A stretch of DNA of 64,000 bases from Nocardia grenadensis NBRC 108939 (GCF_001613445.1 NZ_BDCJ01000006.1:432171-496170); one strand, 5' to 3'. Counted from the first letter of the stretch, positions 26,373 through 35,735 are shown. Notes: generated by a model not told the origin, from the letters alone. Translations and numbers: made by a program.

Positions 26373-26486
26373 GTGAAGGTTCAGCCGAGCGTCAAGAAGA
26401 TCTGCGAGAAGTGCAAGGTGATCCGGCGTAACGGCCGGGTCATGGTGATCTGCGACAACCTGCGGCACAAGCAGCGGCAGGGCTGA
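26373..26486 (+). CDS. rpmJ: 50S ribosomal protein L36 (bL36), zinc form
   Basis: 37 residues from GTG ([20 protein letters not shown]). C11, C14, C27 and H32 form the zinc-binding set, so this is the zinc-dependent (C+) form of bL36. The gene is easily missed because of its length. It follows infA and precedes rpsM as in mycobacteria. A 191-bp gap with a TTCCGGG/CCCGGAA hairpin (26564-26581) separates it from rpsM. Confidence 0.95.
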   Translation: MKVQPSVKKICEKCKVIRRNGRVMVICDNLRHKQRQG

Positions 26487-26563
26487 CACCGGGCCTGAGC
26501 ACCGAACGCGGTTCGGACTGGCACGCAGAAGAACTCCCAGCTCCAGCCGCACACTGAGGATTT

Positions 26564-26581
26564 TTCCGGGGTGACCCGGAA
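26564..26581 (+). promoter_or_regulatory. Hairpin in the rpsM leader
   Basis: TTCCGGG pairs with CCCGGAA around GTGA in the 191-bp rpmJ-rpsM gap. It may be part of an autogenous control site for the rpsM-rpoA-rplQ genes, which ribosomal proteins commonly regulate in bacteria. No promoter pair was convincing in this gap. Confidence 0.3.
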
Positions 26582-26677
26582 GGTGTGCGCGCCTACCCCC
26601 GGAACGGAGGCCGGGGCCCCACCAGACGAGGGGACGGACAGGGAGCAGACCTCCGCAACAGTTAAGGAAACTCACCA

Positions 26678-27049
26678 GTGGCACGTCTCATGGGCGTCGA
26701 CCTCCCGCGCGAGAAGCGCATGGAGATCGCACTGACCTACATCTACGGCGTCGGTCGTACCCGCTCGAAGGAGATCCTGGCCGCGACGGGCGTCAGCCCG
26801 GACCTGCGCTCGAAGGATCTCACCGACGAGCAGGTCACGCAGCTGCGTGACTACATCGAGGGCTCGTCCCTCAAGGTCGAAGGTGACCTGCGTCGTGAGG
26901 TCCAGGCCGATATCCGTCGCAAGATCGAGATCGGCTGCTACCAGGGCCTGCGTCACCGTCGTGGCCTCCCGGTCCACGGCCAGCGCACCAAGACCAACGC
27001 GCGCACCCGCAAGGGCCCGAAGCGCACCGTCGCCGGCAAGAAGAAGTAG
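26678..27049 (+). CDS. rpsM: 30S ribosomal protein S13 (uS13)
   Basis: 123 residues from [23 protein letters not shown], the [20 protein letters not shown] helix and the basic [12 protein letters not shown] tail are diagnostic. S13 sits in the head of the 30S subunit and touches the P-site tRNA and 50S bridges. An AAGGAAA site precedes the start; rpsK follows after 10 bp. Confidence 0.97.
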   Translation: MARLMGVDLPREKRMEIALTYIYGVGRTRSKEILAATGVSPDLRSKDLTDEQVTQLRDYIEGSSLKVEGDLRREVQADIRRKIEIGCYQGLRHRRGLPVHGQRTKTNARTRKGPKRTVAGKKK

Positions 27050-27059
27050 GGGATAAGCG

Positions 27060-27473
27060 ATGCCTCCGAAGTCCCGGGCCTCCGGCCCGAAGAAGAGCCA
27101 GAAGTCGCGCCGCAGGGAAAAGAAGAACGTCCCGCACGGTCACGCGCATATCAAGAGCACGTTCAACAACACGATCGTGTCCATCACCGATCCTTCCGGC
27201 AACGTCATCTCCTGGGCGTCGTCGGGTCATGTCGGGTTCAAGGGTTCGCGCAAGTCGACCCCGTTCGCCGCGCAGCTGGCCGCCGAGAACGCGGCCCGCA
27301 AGGCGCAGGAGAACGGTGTGAAGAAGGTCGACGTGTTCGTCAAGGGCCCCGGTTCGGGCCGCGAGACCGCGATCCGTTCGCTGCAGGCCGCCGGCCTGGA
27401 GGTCGGCACCATCTCCGATGTCACTCCGCAGCCGCACAACGGCTGCCGTCCGCCCAAGCGGCGTCGCGTCTAA
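27060..27473 (+). CDS. rpsK: 30S ribosomal protein S11 (uS11)
   Basis: 137 residues. [40 protein letters not shown] and the C-terminal [16 protein letters not shown] are the S11 signature. It lies on the platform of the 30S subunit near the Shine-Dalgarno helix. The N-terminal 25 residues are Lys/Arg-rich, as usual in actinobacteria. Confidence 0.97.
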   Translation: MPPKSRASGPKKSQKSRRREKKNVPHGHAHIKSTFNNTIVSITDPSGNVISWASSGHVGFKGSRKSTPFAAQLAAENAARKAQENGVKKVDVFVKGPGSGRETAIRSLQAAGLEVGTISDVTPQPHNGCRPPKRRRV

Positions 27474-27495
27474 GCGGGAAGGAAGGTAGAGCACA

Positions 27496-28101
27496 ATGGC
27501 CCGTTACACCGGACCCATCACCCGCAAATCGCGTCGCCTGCGCGTCGACCTGGTAGGCGGTGACCAGGCTTTCGAGCGTCGCCCCTACCCGCCCGGCCAG
27601 CACGGCCGCGCGCGGATCAAGGAGAGCGAGTACCTGCTCCAGCTGCAGGAGAAGCAGAAGGCCCGCTTCTCTTACGGTGTCATGGAGCGGCAGTTCCGCC
27701 GGTACTACGAAGAGGCCAACCGCCTCAAGGGCAAGACCGGTGACAACCTGCTGCGTCTGCTGGAGACCCGGCTGGACAACGTCGTGTACCGCGCCGGTCT
27801 GGCCCGTACCCGCCGCCAGGCCCGCCAGCTGGTCAGCCACGGCCACTTCCTGGTGAACAACAAGAAGGTCAACGTTCCTTCTTTCCAGGTCACCCAGTAC
27901 GACATCATCGATGTCAAGGAGAAGTCGCTGGCGACCCTGCCGTTCCAGGTGGCGCGGGAGACCGTCGGTGACCGCCCGGTCCCCGGCTGGCTCCAGGTCA
28001 TCCCGGGCCGGCTGCGCATCCTGGTGCATTCGCTGCCGGAACGCGCGCAGATCGATGTGCCGCTGCAGGAACAGCTGATCGTCGAGTACTACTCGAAGTA
28101 A
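27496..28101 (+). CDS. rpsD: 30S ribosomal protein S4 (uS4), cysteine-free form
   Basis: 201 residues. ARYTGPITRKSRRLRVDLVG, the S4 RNA-binding core RLDNVVYRAGLARTRRQARQ, and SHGHFLVNNKKVNVPS are diagnostic. The N-terminal zinc-finger cysteines of the C+ form are absent, so S4 is zinc-independent here although the neighbouring L36 is zinc-type. S4 is a primary 16S rRNA binder and, in many bacteria, a regulator of this operon. Confidence 0.97.
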   Translation: MARYTGPITRKSRRLRVDLVGGDQAFERRPYPPGQHGRARIKESEYLLQLQEKQKARFSYGVMERQFRRYYEEANRLKGKTGDNLLRLLETRLDNVVYRAGLARTRRQARQLVSHGHFLVNNKKVNVPSFQVTQYDIIDVKEKSLATLPFQVARETVGDRPVPGWLQVIPGRLRILVHSLPERAQIDVPLQEQLIVEYYSK

Positions 28102-28200
28102 CAGCTGCGCCGCTGGTGTGGGCCGCCGAACCGCGACGGCCCGCACAACCCCTAGACGAGGCGTCAAATAGCGGGCGCCCAAAACAGGAGGATTGATCCC

Positions 28201-29259
28201 ATGCTGATTTCCCAGCGTCCGACCCTCACCGAAGAGGTCATCGCCGACAATCGGTCGAAGTTCACCATCGAACCGCTCGAGCCGGGCTTCGGATACACCC
28301 TCGGTAACTCGCTGCGGCGCACCCTGCTGTCCTCGATCCCGGGGGCCGCGGTGACCAGCATCCGCATCGACGGCGTTCTGCACGAGTTCACCACCGTGCC
28401 CGGTGTGAAGGAGGATGTCACCGACATCATCCTGAACCTCAAGGGCCTGGTCGTGTCCTCCGAAGAGGACGAGCCGGTCACCATGTACCTGCGCAAGCAG
28501 GGCCCGGGGACCGTCACCGCCGATGACATCGTGCCGCCGTCGGGTGTGGTCGTGCACAACCCGGATATGCATATCGCCACCCTGAACGACAAGGGCAAGC
28601 TCGAGATCGAGCTGGTCGTCGAACGTGGTCGCGGTTATGTCCCGGCGGTGCAGAACAAGGCGACCGGTGCGGAAATCGGCCGGATCCCGGTGGATTCGAT
28701 CTACTCGCCGGTGCTCAAGGTGACCTACAAGGTCGAGGCCACCCGTGTCGAGCAGCGCACCGACTTCGACCGGCTCATCCTGGACGTGGAGACCAAGAAC
28801 TCCATCAGCGCGCGGGACGCGCTCGCCTCGGCGGGCAAGACCCTGGTCGAACTGTTCGGCCTGGCCCGTGAGCTGAACGTCGAAGCCGAAGGTATCGAGA
28901 TCGGCCCCTCCCCGGCCGAGGCGGATCACATCGCCTCCTTCGGGCTGCCGATCGAGGATCTGGACCTCACCGTCCGTTCCTACAACTGCCTGAAGCGCGA
29001 GGGTGTGCACACCGTCGGCGAGCTGGTGGCGCGGACCGAATCGGATTTGCTGGATATCCGCAACTTCGGCCAGAAGTCCATCGACGAGGTCAAGGTCAAG
29101 CTGCACGCGCTGGGCCTCTCGCTCAAGGACAGCCCCGCGTCCTTCGACCCGTCCAGCGTGGTCGGCTACGACGCGAGCACCGGAACCTGGTCCGACAGCG
29201 GCACTTTCAGCGATAACGACGGCGGCGAGCAGGACTACGCCGAAACCGAACAGCTCTAG
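28201..29259 (+). CDS. rpoA: RNA polymerase alpha subunit
   Basis: 352 residues. The N-terminal dimerisation domain ([32 protein letters not shown]) occupies about 1-230. The C-terminal domain follows, with [20 protein letters not shown] and [16 protein letters not shown], which bind UP elements and activators. The acidic tail ends ETEQL. An AGGAGG site lies about 6 bases before the ATG. Place and order match the M. tuberculosis operon. Confidence 0.98.
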   Translation: MLISQRPTLTEEVIADNRSKFTIEPLEPGFGYTLGNSLRRTLLSSIPGAAVTSIRIDGVLHEFTTVPGVKEDVTDIILNLKGLVVSSEEDEPVTMYLRKQGPGTVTADDIVPPSGVVVHNPDMHIATLNDKGKLEIELVVERGRGYVPAVQNKATGAEIGRIPVDSIYSPVLKVTYKVEATRVEQRTDFDRLILDVETKNSISARDALASAGKTLVELFGLARELNVEAEGIEIGPSPAEADHIASFGLPIEDLDLTVRSYNCLKREGVHTVGELVARTESDLLDIRNFGQKSIDEVKVKLHALGLSLKDSPASFDPSSVVGYDASTGTWSDSGTFSDNDGGEQDYAETEQL

Positions 29260-29381
29260 GCCGCGCAGGGGTAGGCACCCGCGTCGGCCTTGCGCCCGCG
29301 ATGTGAGCGTGCAGTCGAGGGCATGGAAGTTCATGCCCAACGTCGGACGCCCACACCGCACATACACAAGGAGAACCCACA

Positions 29382-29906
29382 ATGCCCAAGCCCAAGAAGG
29401 GCGCTCGCTTCGGCGGGTCGGCGTCGCACCAGAAGGCGATCTTCGCCAATCTGGCCACGGCGCTCTTCGAGCACGGTCGGATCACGACCACCGAGGCCAA
29501 GGCCAAGGCGCTGCGCCCCTACGCCGAGAAGCTGGTCACCAAGGCCAAGGCCGGTACCCTGGCCGACCGCCGCGAGGTGCTCCGGGTGATCCGGAACAAG
29601 GACGTCGTGCACGATCTCTTCGCCGAGATCGGTCCGTCGTTCGAGGGCCGCAACGGCGGCTACACCCGGATCATCAAGACCCTGCCGCGTAAGGGCGACA
29701 ATGCCCCGATGGCGATCATCGAGCTGGTCCGGGAGCAGACCGTGACCAACGAGGCCGATCGCGCCCGCCGGGTCGCCGCGTCGCAGAAGGCGGAGGAGAA
29801 GGCCCCCGAGGCCGAGACCGAAGCCACCGAGGCTCCGGCCGAGGAAGTCGCGGCCGAGGAGAAGGCCGAGGAGAAGGCTGACGACAAGGCTGACGACAAG
29901 GCGTAA
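29382..29906 (+). CDS. rplQ: 50S ribosomal protein L17 (bL17) with acidic tail
   Basis: 174 residues. [40 protein letters not shown] and [20 protein letters not shown] are diagnostic of L17, at the exit-tunnel side of the 50S subunit. The last 50 residues are a Glu/Ala/Lys-rich tail with [16 protein letters not shown] repeats, a known extension in Corynebacteriales. A strong hairpin follows 43 bp downstream. Confidence 0.97.
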   Translation: MPKPKKGARFGGSASHQKAIFANLATALFEHGRITTTEAKAKALRPYAEKLVTKAKAGTLADRREVLRVIRNKDVVHDLFAEIGPSFEGRNGGYTRIIKTLPRKGDNAPMAIIELVREQTVTNEADRARRVAASQKAEEKAPEAETEATEAPAEEVAAEEKAEEKADDKADDKA

Positions 29907-29949
29907 TTCGTCTGCCGGGGACGCGCGCGATGTGGGTCCCCGGTTCGTC

Positions 29950-29986
29950 GACGAGCCCGCCGCCCATTACGGGCGTGCGGGCTCGT
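29950..29986 (+). terminator. Long hairpin between rplQ and truA
   Basis: GACGAGCCCGC/GCGGGCTCGTC plus inner CGCCC/GGGCG around ATTAC give 16 pairs with a single bulged T. It lies 22 bp before the truA start. No T-run. It can end most transcripts of the ribosomal operon and leave truA to read-through. Confidence 0.6.
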
Positions 29987-30008
29987 CCCGTATCCGGAGG
30001 ATGGTCTG

Positions 30009-30968
30009 GTGAGCGAACACGATCCGGGATCCGCGACAACCGGTTCGGTCCCGTGCGGGCCCGCCGGCACGCGGGCGATCGGCGGACCGGCCACGGCGGC
30101 CGGGACCGCGAGTGGGCCGTGCCAGGAGACCGCGACGACGTCGGTACCGGCGCCGGAAGGCGGGCGCTTCCGCTTGGATATTTCCTATGACGGCACCGAC
30201 TTCGTGGGCTGGGCTCGCCAGCCCGGTCTGCGGACCGTACAGGGTGTGCTCGAGGAATCGCTGGGGAAAGTGCTGCGCGAGCCGGTGCAGTTGACGGTCG
30301 CCGGACGCACCGACGCCGGGGTACACGCCGAGGGGCAGGTCGCTCATTTCGATACCGGGGCGGAGGTGGACGCCGACAAGCTCGTGCACCGGATGGCCAA
30401 ATTCCTGCCAAAGGACGTCCGGATAACCGATCTCCGTCCGGTACCCGCCGAATTCGACGCCCGCTTCTCGGCGATTCGCCGCCACTACATCTACCGTCTC
30501 ACCACCGCGCCCTATGGTGCCGACCCCTTGGCCGCGCGCAGCGTGGTGAGTTGTCGGCCGGTTGATCTCGATGCCATGCGGGCGGCCTCGCGCAACCTGC
30601 TCGGCCTGCACGATTTCGCCGCTTTCTGCCGTCGCAGGGAGGGCGCGACGACCGTCCGCGAACTGCAGCGTTATGACTGGGTGCGGGAGGGCGAGCACCT
30701 GAACGCCCATGTGAGCGCCGATGCCTTCTGCTGGTCGATGGTCCGCAGCCTGGTCGGCGCGGTGCTCGCGGTGGGGGAGGGCCGCCGGACACCGGAGTGG
30801 GTCGCGGGGCTGCTGGCGGAGCGGAGCCGGTCGAGTTCGGTGACCGTCGCGCCCGCGCACGGGCTGAGCCTTGTCGCGGTCGACTACCCGGCGGAACAGG
30901 ACCTGGCCGCCCGCAACGTCCAGACCCGGGAGATGCGGTCGGTTCCCGCGGGGGACTGCTGTATCTGA
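30009..30968 (+). CDS. truA: tRNA pseudouridine(38-40) synthase TruA
   Basis: 319 residues from GTG with GGAGG about 8 bases upstream. The catalytic Asp is in [38 protein letters not shown] and [14 protein letters not shown] are also family-specific. It makes pseudouridine at positions 38-40 of tRNA anticodon arms. The first 50 residues are a low-complexity extension not needed for the fold; no better internal start codon was seen. The truA-to-ESX-4 neighbourhood matches M. tuberculosis (Rv3455c onward). Confidence 0.95.
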   Translation: MSEHDPGSATTGSVPCGPAGTRAIGGPATAAGTASGPCQETATTSVPAPEGGRFRLDISYDGTDFVGWARQPGLRTVQGVLEESLGKVLREPVQLTVAGRTDAGVHAEGQVAHFDTGAEVDADKLVHRMAKFLPKDVRITDLRPVPAEFDARFSAIRRHYIYRLTTAPYGADPLAARSVVSCRPVDLDAMRAASRNLLGLHDFAAFCRRREGATTVRELQRYDWVREGEHLNAHVSADAFCWSMVRSLVGAVLAVGEGRRTPEWVAGLLAERSRSSSVTVAPAHGLSLVAVDYPAEQDLAARNVQTREMRSVPAGDCCI

Positions 30969-31024
30969 TGGCCTCGTCTCCGGCGGGCGGGCCGGGGCTC
31001 CGTGACCCCGGCTCGTCAACTCCG

Positions 31025-31050
31025 GCGCTCAGTCGCTGCGCTCAGTCGCT
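31025..31050. repeat. 13-bp tandem duplication
   Basis: GCGCTCAGTCGCT occurs twice in exact tandem in the non-coding gap between truA and the next gene. A simple slippage or a paired binding site are both possible. Confidence 0.6.
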
Positions 31051-31112
31051 GCAGAACCGCGGATAGGGTCGGGGCTGGAATAGGTCCCCTCGACGAGAAG
31101 GTTGCGGTAGGT

Positions 31113-31940
31113 ATGACCATCGATCTCGGACGGTACGGCGTCTGGCGCTACTACAAGCTGTTCACCCCGGAAGCGGCGGCGGAACTCGAGCGACTCGGCT
31201 ACGGGGCCCTGTGGCTCGGCGGCTCGCCGAGCGCCGACCTCCCGGTGGTGGAGGACCTGCTGGCGGCCACCGAGACCCTGAAGGTCGGCACCAGCATCGT
31301 CAACATCTGGACCGCGCCCGCCGCCGAAACCGCCGAATCCTTCCATCGGATCGAGCAGCGGTTCCCGGGCCGGTTCGTGCTCGGCATCGGCTGCGGTCAC
31401 CCGGAGGCGAACAAGCCCTACCGTTCCCCCTACGAGGCACTGGTCGAATACCTCGACGAACTGGACGCGGCCCGGGTCCCGGTCTCCGGCCGGATGCTCG
31501 CCGCGCTCGGCCCGAAGGTGCTGAAGCTGGCGGCGGACCGTACCGCGGGCGCGCTGCCCTATCTCACGACTCCGGAGCACACGGCGCAGGCCCGTGAGAT
31601 CGTCGGTGACGCGCTGCTGGTGCCCGAACAGAAGCTCGTCGTGGACACCGATCCCTACAGCGCCCGCGCCACCGGCCGCACCGTGGTGGACATGTACCTC
31701 GGCCTGCGCAACTACACCACCAACCTGCGGCGTCTCGGCTACACCGACGAGGACATCGCCAAGCCGGGCAGCGATCGCCTGCTCGACGCGCTCGCCGTGC
31801 ACGGGCCGGCCGATCAGGTCGCGGCGCAGGTTCGCCGTCATATCGAGGCGGGCGCCGATCACCTCGCGCTGCAGGTCCTCGACGAGGACTACCTGGCTAC
31901 GCTGCGCACCCTGGCGCCGCTGCTCACTCAGCAGTCCTGA
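31113..31940 (+). CDS. F420-dependent LLM-class oxidoreductase
   Basis: 275 residues. ATG 31113 is chosen because the product then begins TIDLGRYGVWRYYKLFTPEA, the typical opening; the frame is open upstream to 31002. FSH-like FHRIEQRFPGRFVLGIGCGHPEANK and GALPYLTTPEHT place it in the luciferase-like F420 oxidoreductase superfamily (TIM barrel; F420H2 for hydride transfer). Closest to the mycobacterial TIGR03620-type group. Substrate unknown. Confidence 0.8.
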   Translation: MTIDLGRYGVWRYYKLFTPEAAAELERLGYGALWLGGSPSADLPVVEDLLAATETLKVGTSIVNIWTAPAAETAESFHRIEQRFPGRFVLGIGCGHPEANKPYRSPYEALVEYLDELDAARVPVSGRMLAALGPKVLKLAADRTAGALPYLTTPEHTAQAREIVGDALLVPEQKLVVDTDPYSARATGRTVVDMYLGLRNYTTNLRRLGYTDEDIAKPGSDRLLDALAVHGPADQVAAQVRRHIEAGADHLALQVLDEDYLATLRTLAPLLTQQS

Positions 31941-31945
31941 CTCGG

Positions 31946-31981
31946 CGGGTGGGGTGTAGCCCGCGTGGGTGACCCCACCCG
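31946..31981. terminator. Bidirectional terminator between LLM oxidoreductase and csoR
   Basis: CGGGTGGGGT (31946-31955) and ACCCCACCCG (31972-31981) form a perfect 10-bp stem around a 16-nt loop in the gap between two convergent stops. Confidence 0.6.
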
Positions 31982-31990
31982 GGACAGGGC

Positions 31991-32344
31991 TCAGGAACGA
32001 ACCAGCCGGGCGATCGCGTCGGTGGCTTCCTTGATCTTGGCCTCGGCATCCGGGCCACCGGCGACCGCCGCGTCCACCACGCAGTGGCTGATATGGTCCT
32101 CCAGTAGTCCCATCGCGACCGCTTGCAGGGCCTTGGTCATGGCGGAGACCTGGGTGAGGATATCGATGCAGTACTTCTCCTCCTCCACCATCCGCTGCAG
32201 GCCGCGAGCCTGCCCCTCGATCCGGCGCAGCCGCTTGAGGTAGTCGTCCTTGGCGGTGATGTAGCCGTGGTTCGCGTGGTCGTGGGACATGTGGCCGGTC
32301 CCCGTCTCGTCGGCGGATCCCGCCGTGGTGGATGTGGAAGTCAC
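31991..32344 (-). CDS. csoR: CsoR-family copper-sensing repressor
   Basis: 117 residues from GTG with an AGAGGAGA site; an internal ATG at 32290 (SHDHANHGY) is the alternative start. The helical DUF156 core reads DDYLKRLRRIEGQARGLQRM. The copper ligands are present with the right spacing: C59 (KYCIDIL), H84 and C88 (EDHISHCV), matching C36, H61 and C65 of M. tuberculosis CsoR. Copper(I) binding releases the DNA. A CsoR-type operator lies upstream, so it represses itself. No copper ATPase gene is adjacent; targets may lie elsewhere. Confidence 0.88.
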   Translation of the reverse strand: MTSTSTTAGSADETGTGHMSHDHANHGYITAKDDYLKRLRRIEGQARGLQRMVEEEKYCIDILTQVSAMTKALQAVAMGLLEDHISHCVVDAAVAGGPDAEAKIKEATDAIARLVRS

Positions 32345-32381
32345 CGATTGTCTCCTCTGCGCCGGTCGAGAGGACCGTTGA

Positions 32382-32396
32382 TACCCCCCTAGGGTA
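32382..32396. promoter_or_regulatory. CsoR operator
   Basis: TACCCCCCTAGGGTA has TACCC/GGGTA arms around a 5-bp centre. This matches the G/C-rich pseudo-palindromes bound by CsoR proteins. It sits 38 bp upstream of csoR and about 75 bp upstream of the divergent mtnP-like gene. Confidence 0.65.
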
Positions 32397-32471
32397 CAGT
32401 TCCGGTCCGGGCTTGTCAGGTGCGTGCCCTCGCCTGTGCGCCCATGCCACCTACGCGGAACAATCGAGACC

Positions 32472-33281
32472 ATGACTTCCCAGGATCGGCCCGCGCTGGC
32501 CGTCATCGGCGGTAGTGGATTCTACGATTTCTTCGACGGCGCCACAGACGCGGTCACCCTGCGAACCCCCTACGGTGATCCGAGCGCGCCGATCACGGTG
32601 GGGGAGGTCGAGGGCCGCCCGGTGGCCTTCCTCCCACGCCACGGAGCACGGCACGAGTACTCCCCGCACACCCTGCCCTACCAGGCCAATATGTGGGCAC
32701 TGCGATCGATCGGCGTGCGCCGTATCTATGCCCCCTGCGCGGTCGGCAGTCTGCGGCCCGACTGGGGCCCGGGCGCCGTGGTCATCCCGGACCAACTCGT
32801 CGACCGCACCTCCGGGCGCCCACAGACCTATTTCGACGGTAACGGTATACACGTCTCCTTCGCCGACCCCTACTGCGCCGACCTGCGCGCCACCGCGGTG
32901 AAATCCGCCGACAGCGCGGTGCACGTCCACCCGCACGGGACCATGGCGGTCATCCAGGGACCGCGCTTCTCCACCCGGGCCGAGAGCCGCTGGTTCGCCG
33001 CCCAGGGCTGGGAGCTGGTCAATATGACCGGCTATCCGGAAGCGGTACTCGCCCGCGAACTGGAGATGTGTTACGCGGTAATCGCGCTGGTCACCGATCT
33101 GGACGCGGGTATCACCGAGGGAGAAGGCGTGCGAGCGGCCGATGTGTTCGCCGAATTCGAACGCAATATCAAGCCCTTCAAGGACCTCGTCCGCGCCGCG
33201 GTCGCCGCGGTCGCCGACACCGAGACCTGCGAGCACTGCCGGGTCCACGCCGGGGTCGCGTTACCCTTCGAACTGCCCTGA
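32472..33281 (+). CDS. mtnP: S-methyl-5'-thioadenosine / purine phosphorylase, MtnP type
   Basis: 269 residues from ATG 32472, which gives the family opening LAVIGGSGFYDF. AFLPRHGARHEYSPHTLPYQ (phosphate site), YAPCAVGSL, QGPRFSTRAESRW and VNMTGYPEAVLARELEMCYA are all present. It splits S-methyl-5'-thioadenosine with phosphate into adenine and 5-methylthioribose-1-phosphate, feeding methionine salvage; TGYPE and PEA hints do not exclude a 6-oxopurine specificity. The divergent csoR operator is near its start but a link to copper is unproven. The ribosome site is weak. Confidence 0.85.
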   Translation: MTSQDRPALAVIGGSGFYDFFDGATDAVTLRTPYGDPSAPITVGEVEGRPVAFLPRHGARHEYSPHTLPYQANMWALRSIGVRRIYAPCAVGSLRPDWGPGAVVIPDQLVDRTSGRPQTYFDGNGIHVSFADPYCADLRATAVKSADSAVHVHPHGTMAVIQGPRFSTRAESRWFAAQGWELVNMTGYPEAVLARELEMCYAVIALVTDLDAGITEGEGVRAADVFAEFERNIKPFKDLVRAAVAAVADTETCEHCRVHAGVALPFELP

Positions 33282-33284
33282 ACC

Positions 33285-33312
33285 ATCCCGCGGCTCCGCG
33301 CGGCCGCGGGAT
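33285..33312 (+). terminator. Hairpin after mtnP
   Basis: ATCCCGCGGC (33285-33294) and GCCGCGGGAT (33303-33312) form a perfect 10-bp stem around an 8-nt loop, 3 bp after the mtnP stop and 11 bp before the next start. Confidence 0.55.
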
Positions 33313-33323
33313 AGTCTCGTCCG

Positions 33324-33884
33324 GTGGATACGCCCCTGCGACTAGAGGTGATCGTCGCCAGCGTCCGGCCCGAACGTTTCGCGCCCGTGGTCGCCGACTG
33401 GTTCCTGCGCACGGCGCGGGCCCGGACCGAATTCGATATCGGCGTGCTCGACCTGCTGGACATCCCGCTGCCGCTCGATCTCACCGAAACCCCGGAGACT
33501 CTCCGCTTCCGCGAGAGGCTGGCGGCCGCGGACGCGTTCGCCGTGGTGACCTCGGAGTACAACCACGGCTATCCGGCCTCGCTGAAAACCGCCTTCGACA
33601 GCGCGAAACACGAATGGCGCGCCAAGCCGGTGGGTTTCGTGTCCTACGGCGGGCTGTCGGGTGGTTTGCGCGCGGTGGAACAACTTCGCCAGGTGGTGGC
33701 CGAGGTCCATATGGTCTCGGTACGCGAATCGGTGAGCTTCCATCGGGCGCGTAAACAGTTCGACGCCGCGGGGAACACGGGCGACGGTGCGGCTATCGAC
33801 GCCGCGGACCGGATGCTGACCCAACTCGCCTGGTGGGCTCCGACGTTGCGCAATGCGCGGTCCGCCGACCCCTACCCGGGCTGA
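33324..33884 (+). CDS. NADPH-dependent FMN reductase-like flavoprotein
   Basis: 186 residues from GTG. LEVIVASVRPERFAPVVADW is the flavodoxin-fold phosphate-loop region, and VVTSEYNHGYPASLKTAFD is the SEYN signature of the NADPH-dependent FMN reductase / azoreductase-like family. KPVGFVSYGGLSGGLRAVEQ completes the fold. It probably reduces quinones, azo dyes or FMN as a dimer. It follows mtnP after a hairpin and may be read as an extension of that transcript. Confidence 0.85.
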   Translation: MDTPLRLEVIVASVRPERFAPVVADWFLRTARARTEFDIGVLDLLDIPLPLDLTETPETLRFRERLAAADAFAVVTSEYNHGYPASLKTAFDSAKHEWRAKPVGFVSYGGLSGGLRAVEQLRQVVAEVHMVSVRESVSFHRARKQFDAAGNTGDGAAIDAADRMLTQLAWWAPTLRNARSADPYPG

Positions 33885-34005
33885 GGCTCGGACGGAGCCC
33901 GTGCCTCCGGAAGGCCAGCGGTGACCGGTCGAATCCGGGACAGGGGTTTCGGATCCATGGCACGAGCGGGGATGGACCGCAAGCCCGGAGTGGTGCCGAA
34001 GGTGT

Positions 34006-35673
34006 TCAGTGGTGCTGGGGTTGCTGGGCCGCCGACGCGGGACGGCGGGTCCGGGGTTCACCGATGTAGGTGTGTTCCCGGGGAATCGAGACCAGGTTCA
34101 GCGGAATCTGCGTGGTCGCGGTACGGACGACGACCCGGTTACCGATCGCTCCGGGTTGCTGGATCGACAGGTCGGGTTTGGTGGCCGGCCAGCCCATCGG
34201 GTCGCCGGTGACATAGATCGTGGTGATACCGGCGTGCGGTGCGGGGGCGAGCACGCCGTCGACGACGGTCGCGGTGAACATGGCGTCGGACTGGTGCATT
34301 TCGACGGCAAGCATCAGGCGCTCCGGATTGCCGATCGTCTCGATCAGCTGGTACCACGCTTGTGGGCGGTCGGTGCGCACCAGGATCCGTTCACCGACGG
34401 CCAGCGCGCGGAACACCAGCTGCTGTGCGAGATACAGTTCGCCCGCGACGTACACCGACGAGATACCGGCACCGACGAGCCGCAGTGCCACACCGTTGCC
34501 CTCGTCGTCGGATCCGATCAGCTGTCCACAGCCCGACGACGGCAGGGCCAGCGCGTCCAGCACATCGATCGGGTACTCGGCGGTGGGGACGATGTCCTCG
34601 ACATCGGGGATACCGACCGGCAGATGCGCGAGCAGCCCGTCACGATGCCGGCCGTTCATCGAAACCATACCCTTGGAGGTGTTCTTCTCCGGGAGTTCCC
34701 GCAGGGTGGACCGCCAGGCCGCGCCGACGTGCACGGTATCGGCCGTACTGCCGGGCCGCAGCCGGACCGCGACGGTGGTGCCCCGGGATTCGGCCACCCA
34801 CAGCTGCGAAAGGATCTCCGAACCCAGCTGTTTCGGATCGATCGCGGACCCGATGTTGACGCTGTTGCCGAGTTCGGCATACCGCCACCGGTGGGTCAGC
34901 TCGCGCGCGTCGGCTCCGTGCAGCACCTGACGGACGGCCGCCCGGATCTCCGAGGCGGTCAGCACCCGCGACCCGCACCCCGCGTCCTCGAGCGTCCGCA
35001 CGATGCGCTGGGTCGCGATGGTGACCGCCCGCGCCGCGCCCTCGTCGCCGCCGCCGCGGCGTTTCGCGGCCCCGGGGCAGTCGACCATATCGAACCCGAT
35101 CGCCAGCCAGACCGTGCGATACGCGGTGGCGGGCAGTGGCCCCAGCAGGGATTCGTAGATGGCGCCCGCCGGTGTGCCGGAGCGGCTGCGGTGACCGTGA
35201 CTGATGATGTCGATACCGCTGAGCAGGATGTCGTGCTGGGCGAGGCAGGTCGCCAGCTCCGCCATCGGCAGCAGATGGGAGGCGTGCACCGCGGTACGGT
35301 CGATGCGGGTGAGTCCGCCGCGCGGCGGCAGCACCTCGACGACCGCGACCACCCGGCTCTCGTCCCAGTACAGGCCCAGCGAACGGTCGTCCGGTCCGCG
35401 GAAATCGCTGCTGTCCCCGATCCGGTATTCGCGGTGGGCCCGATAGTTCCACCAGGTGCCCACCCAATCCAGCAGCACCCGGCGCCCGACCGGAACGAGC
35501 GGAACACATCCGACGACGACCGCGATCCCCAGCGCGATCCAGGGGTTCACTCCGGTGACCAAGGCGATCATGCCCGTGACGAGCGCGAATACCTGTGCGA
35601 TAAGCAGATTGCGCATCGAGATACGCCCGAAAAGCAGGCTGCGCCTGCGCCCCACTGCGGCTGGAACGGCCAT
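34006..35673 (-). CDS. eccE4: ESX-4 membrane component EccE
   Basis: 555 residues. Two N-terminal membrane helices (about 22-40 LLIAQVFALVTGMIALVTGV and 44-62) and a large soluble part give the EccE layout. GAIYESLLGPLPATAYRTVW and VNIGSAIDP-type text match the paralogue at 8713-10440. A GGGGGA site precedes the ATG. M. tuberculosis ESX-4 lacks eccE, whereas M. abscessus and several non-mycobacterial ESX-4 loci have it, so this is a complete core. Divergent from eccB4. Confidence 0.87.
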   Translation of the reverse strand: MAVPAAVGRRRSLLFGRISMRNLLIAQVFALVTGMIALVTGVNPWIALGIAVVVGCVPLVPVGRRVLLDWVGTWWNYRAHREYRIGDSSDFRGPDDRSLGLYWDESRVVAVVEVLPPRGGLTRIDRTAVHASHLLPMAELATCLAQHDILLSGIDIISHGHRSRSGTPAGAIYESLLGPLPATAYRTVWLAIGFDMVDCPGAAKRRGGGDEGAARAVTIATQRIVRTLEDAGCGSRVLTASEIRAAVRQVLHGADARELTHRWRYAELGNSVNIGSAIDPKQLGSEILSQLWVAESRGTTVAVRLRPGSTADTVHVGAAWRSTLRELPEKNTSKGMVSMNGRHRDGLLAHLPVGIPDVEDIVPTAEYPIDVLDALALPSSGCGQLIGSDDEGNGVALRLVGAGISSVYVAGELYLAQQLVFRALAVGERILVRTDRPQAWYQLIETIGNPERLMLAVEMHQSDAMFTATVVDGVLAPAPHAGITTIYVTGDPMGWPATKPDLSIQQPGAIGNRVVVRTATTQIPLNLVSIPREHTYIGEPRTRRPASAAQQPQHH

Positions 35674-35735
35674 CAGAGTCCCCCAGGTACCCGGTGTCGG
35701 CCGATTATCGGCGGCCGAGCTGAACTACGTCCTCG

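Noticed and set aside
27421..29382. Minus-strand open frame opposite rpsD and rpoA
   Set aside because: Lies entirely over certain ribosomal and polymerase genes; no recognisable domains.
32397..32471. SAM or other riboswitch before the MTA phosphorylase gene
   Set aside because: The gap is too short and shows no riboswitch core; only the CsoR operator is supported.
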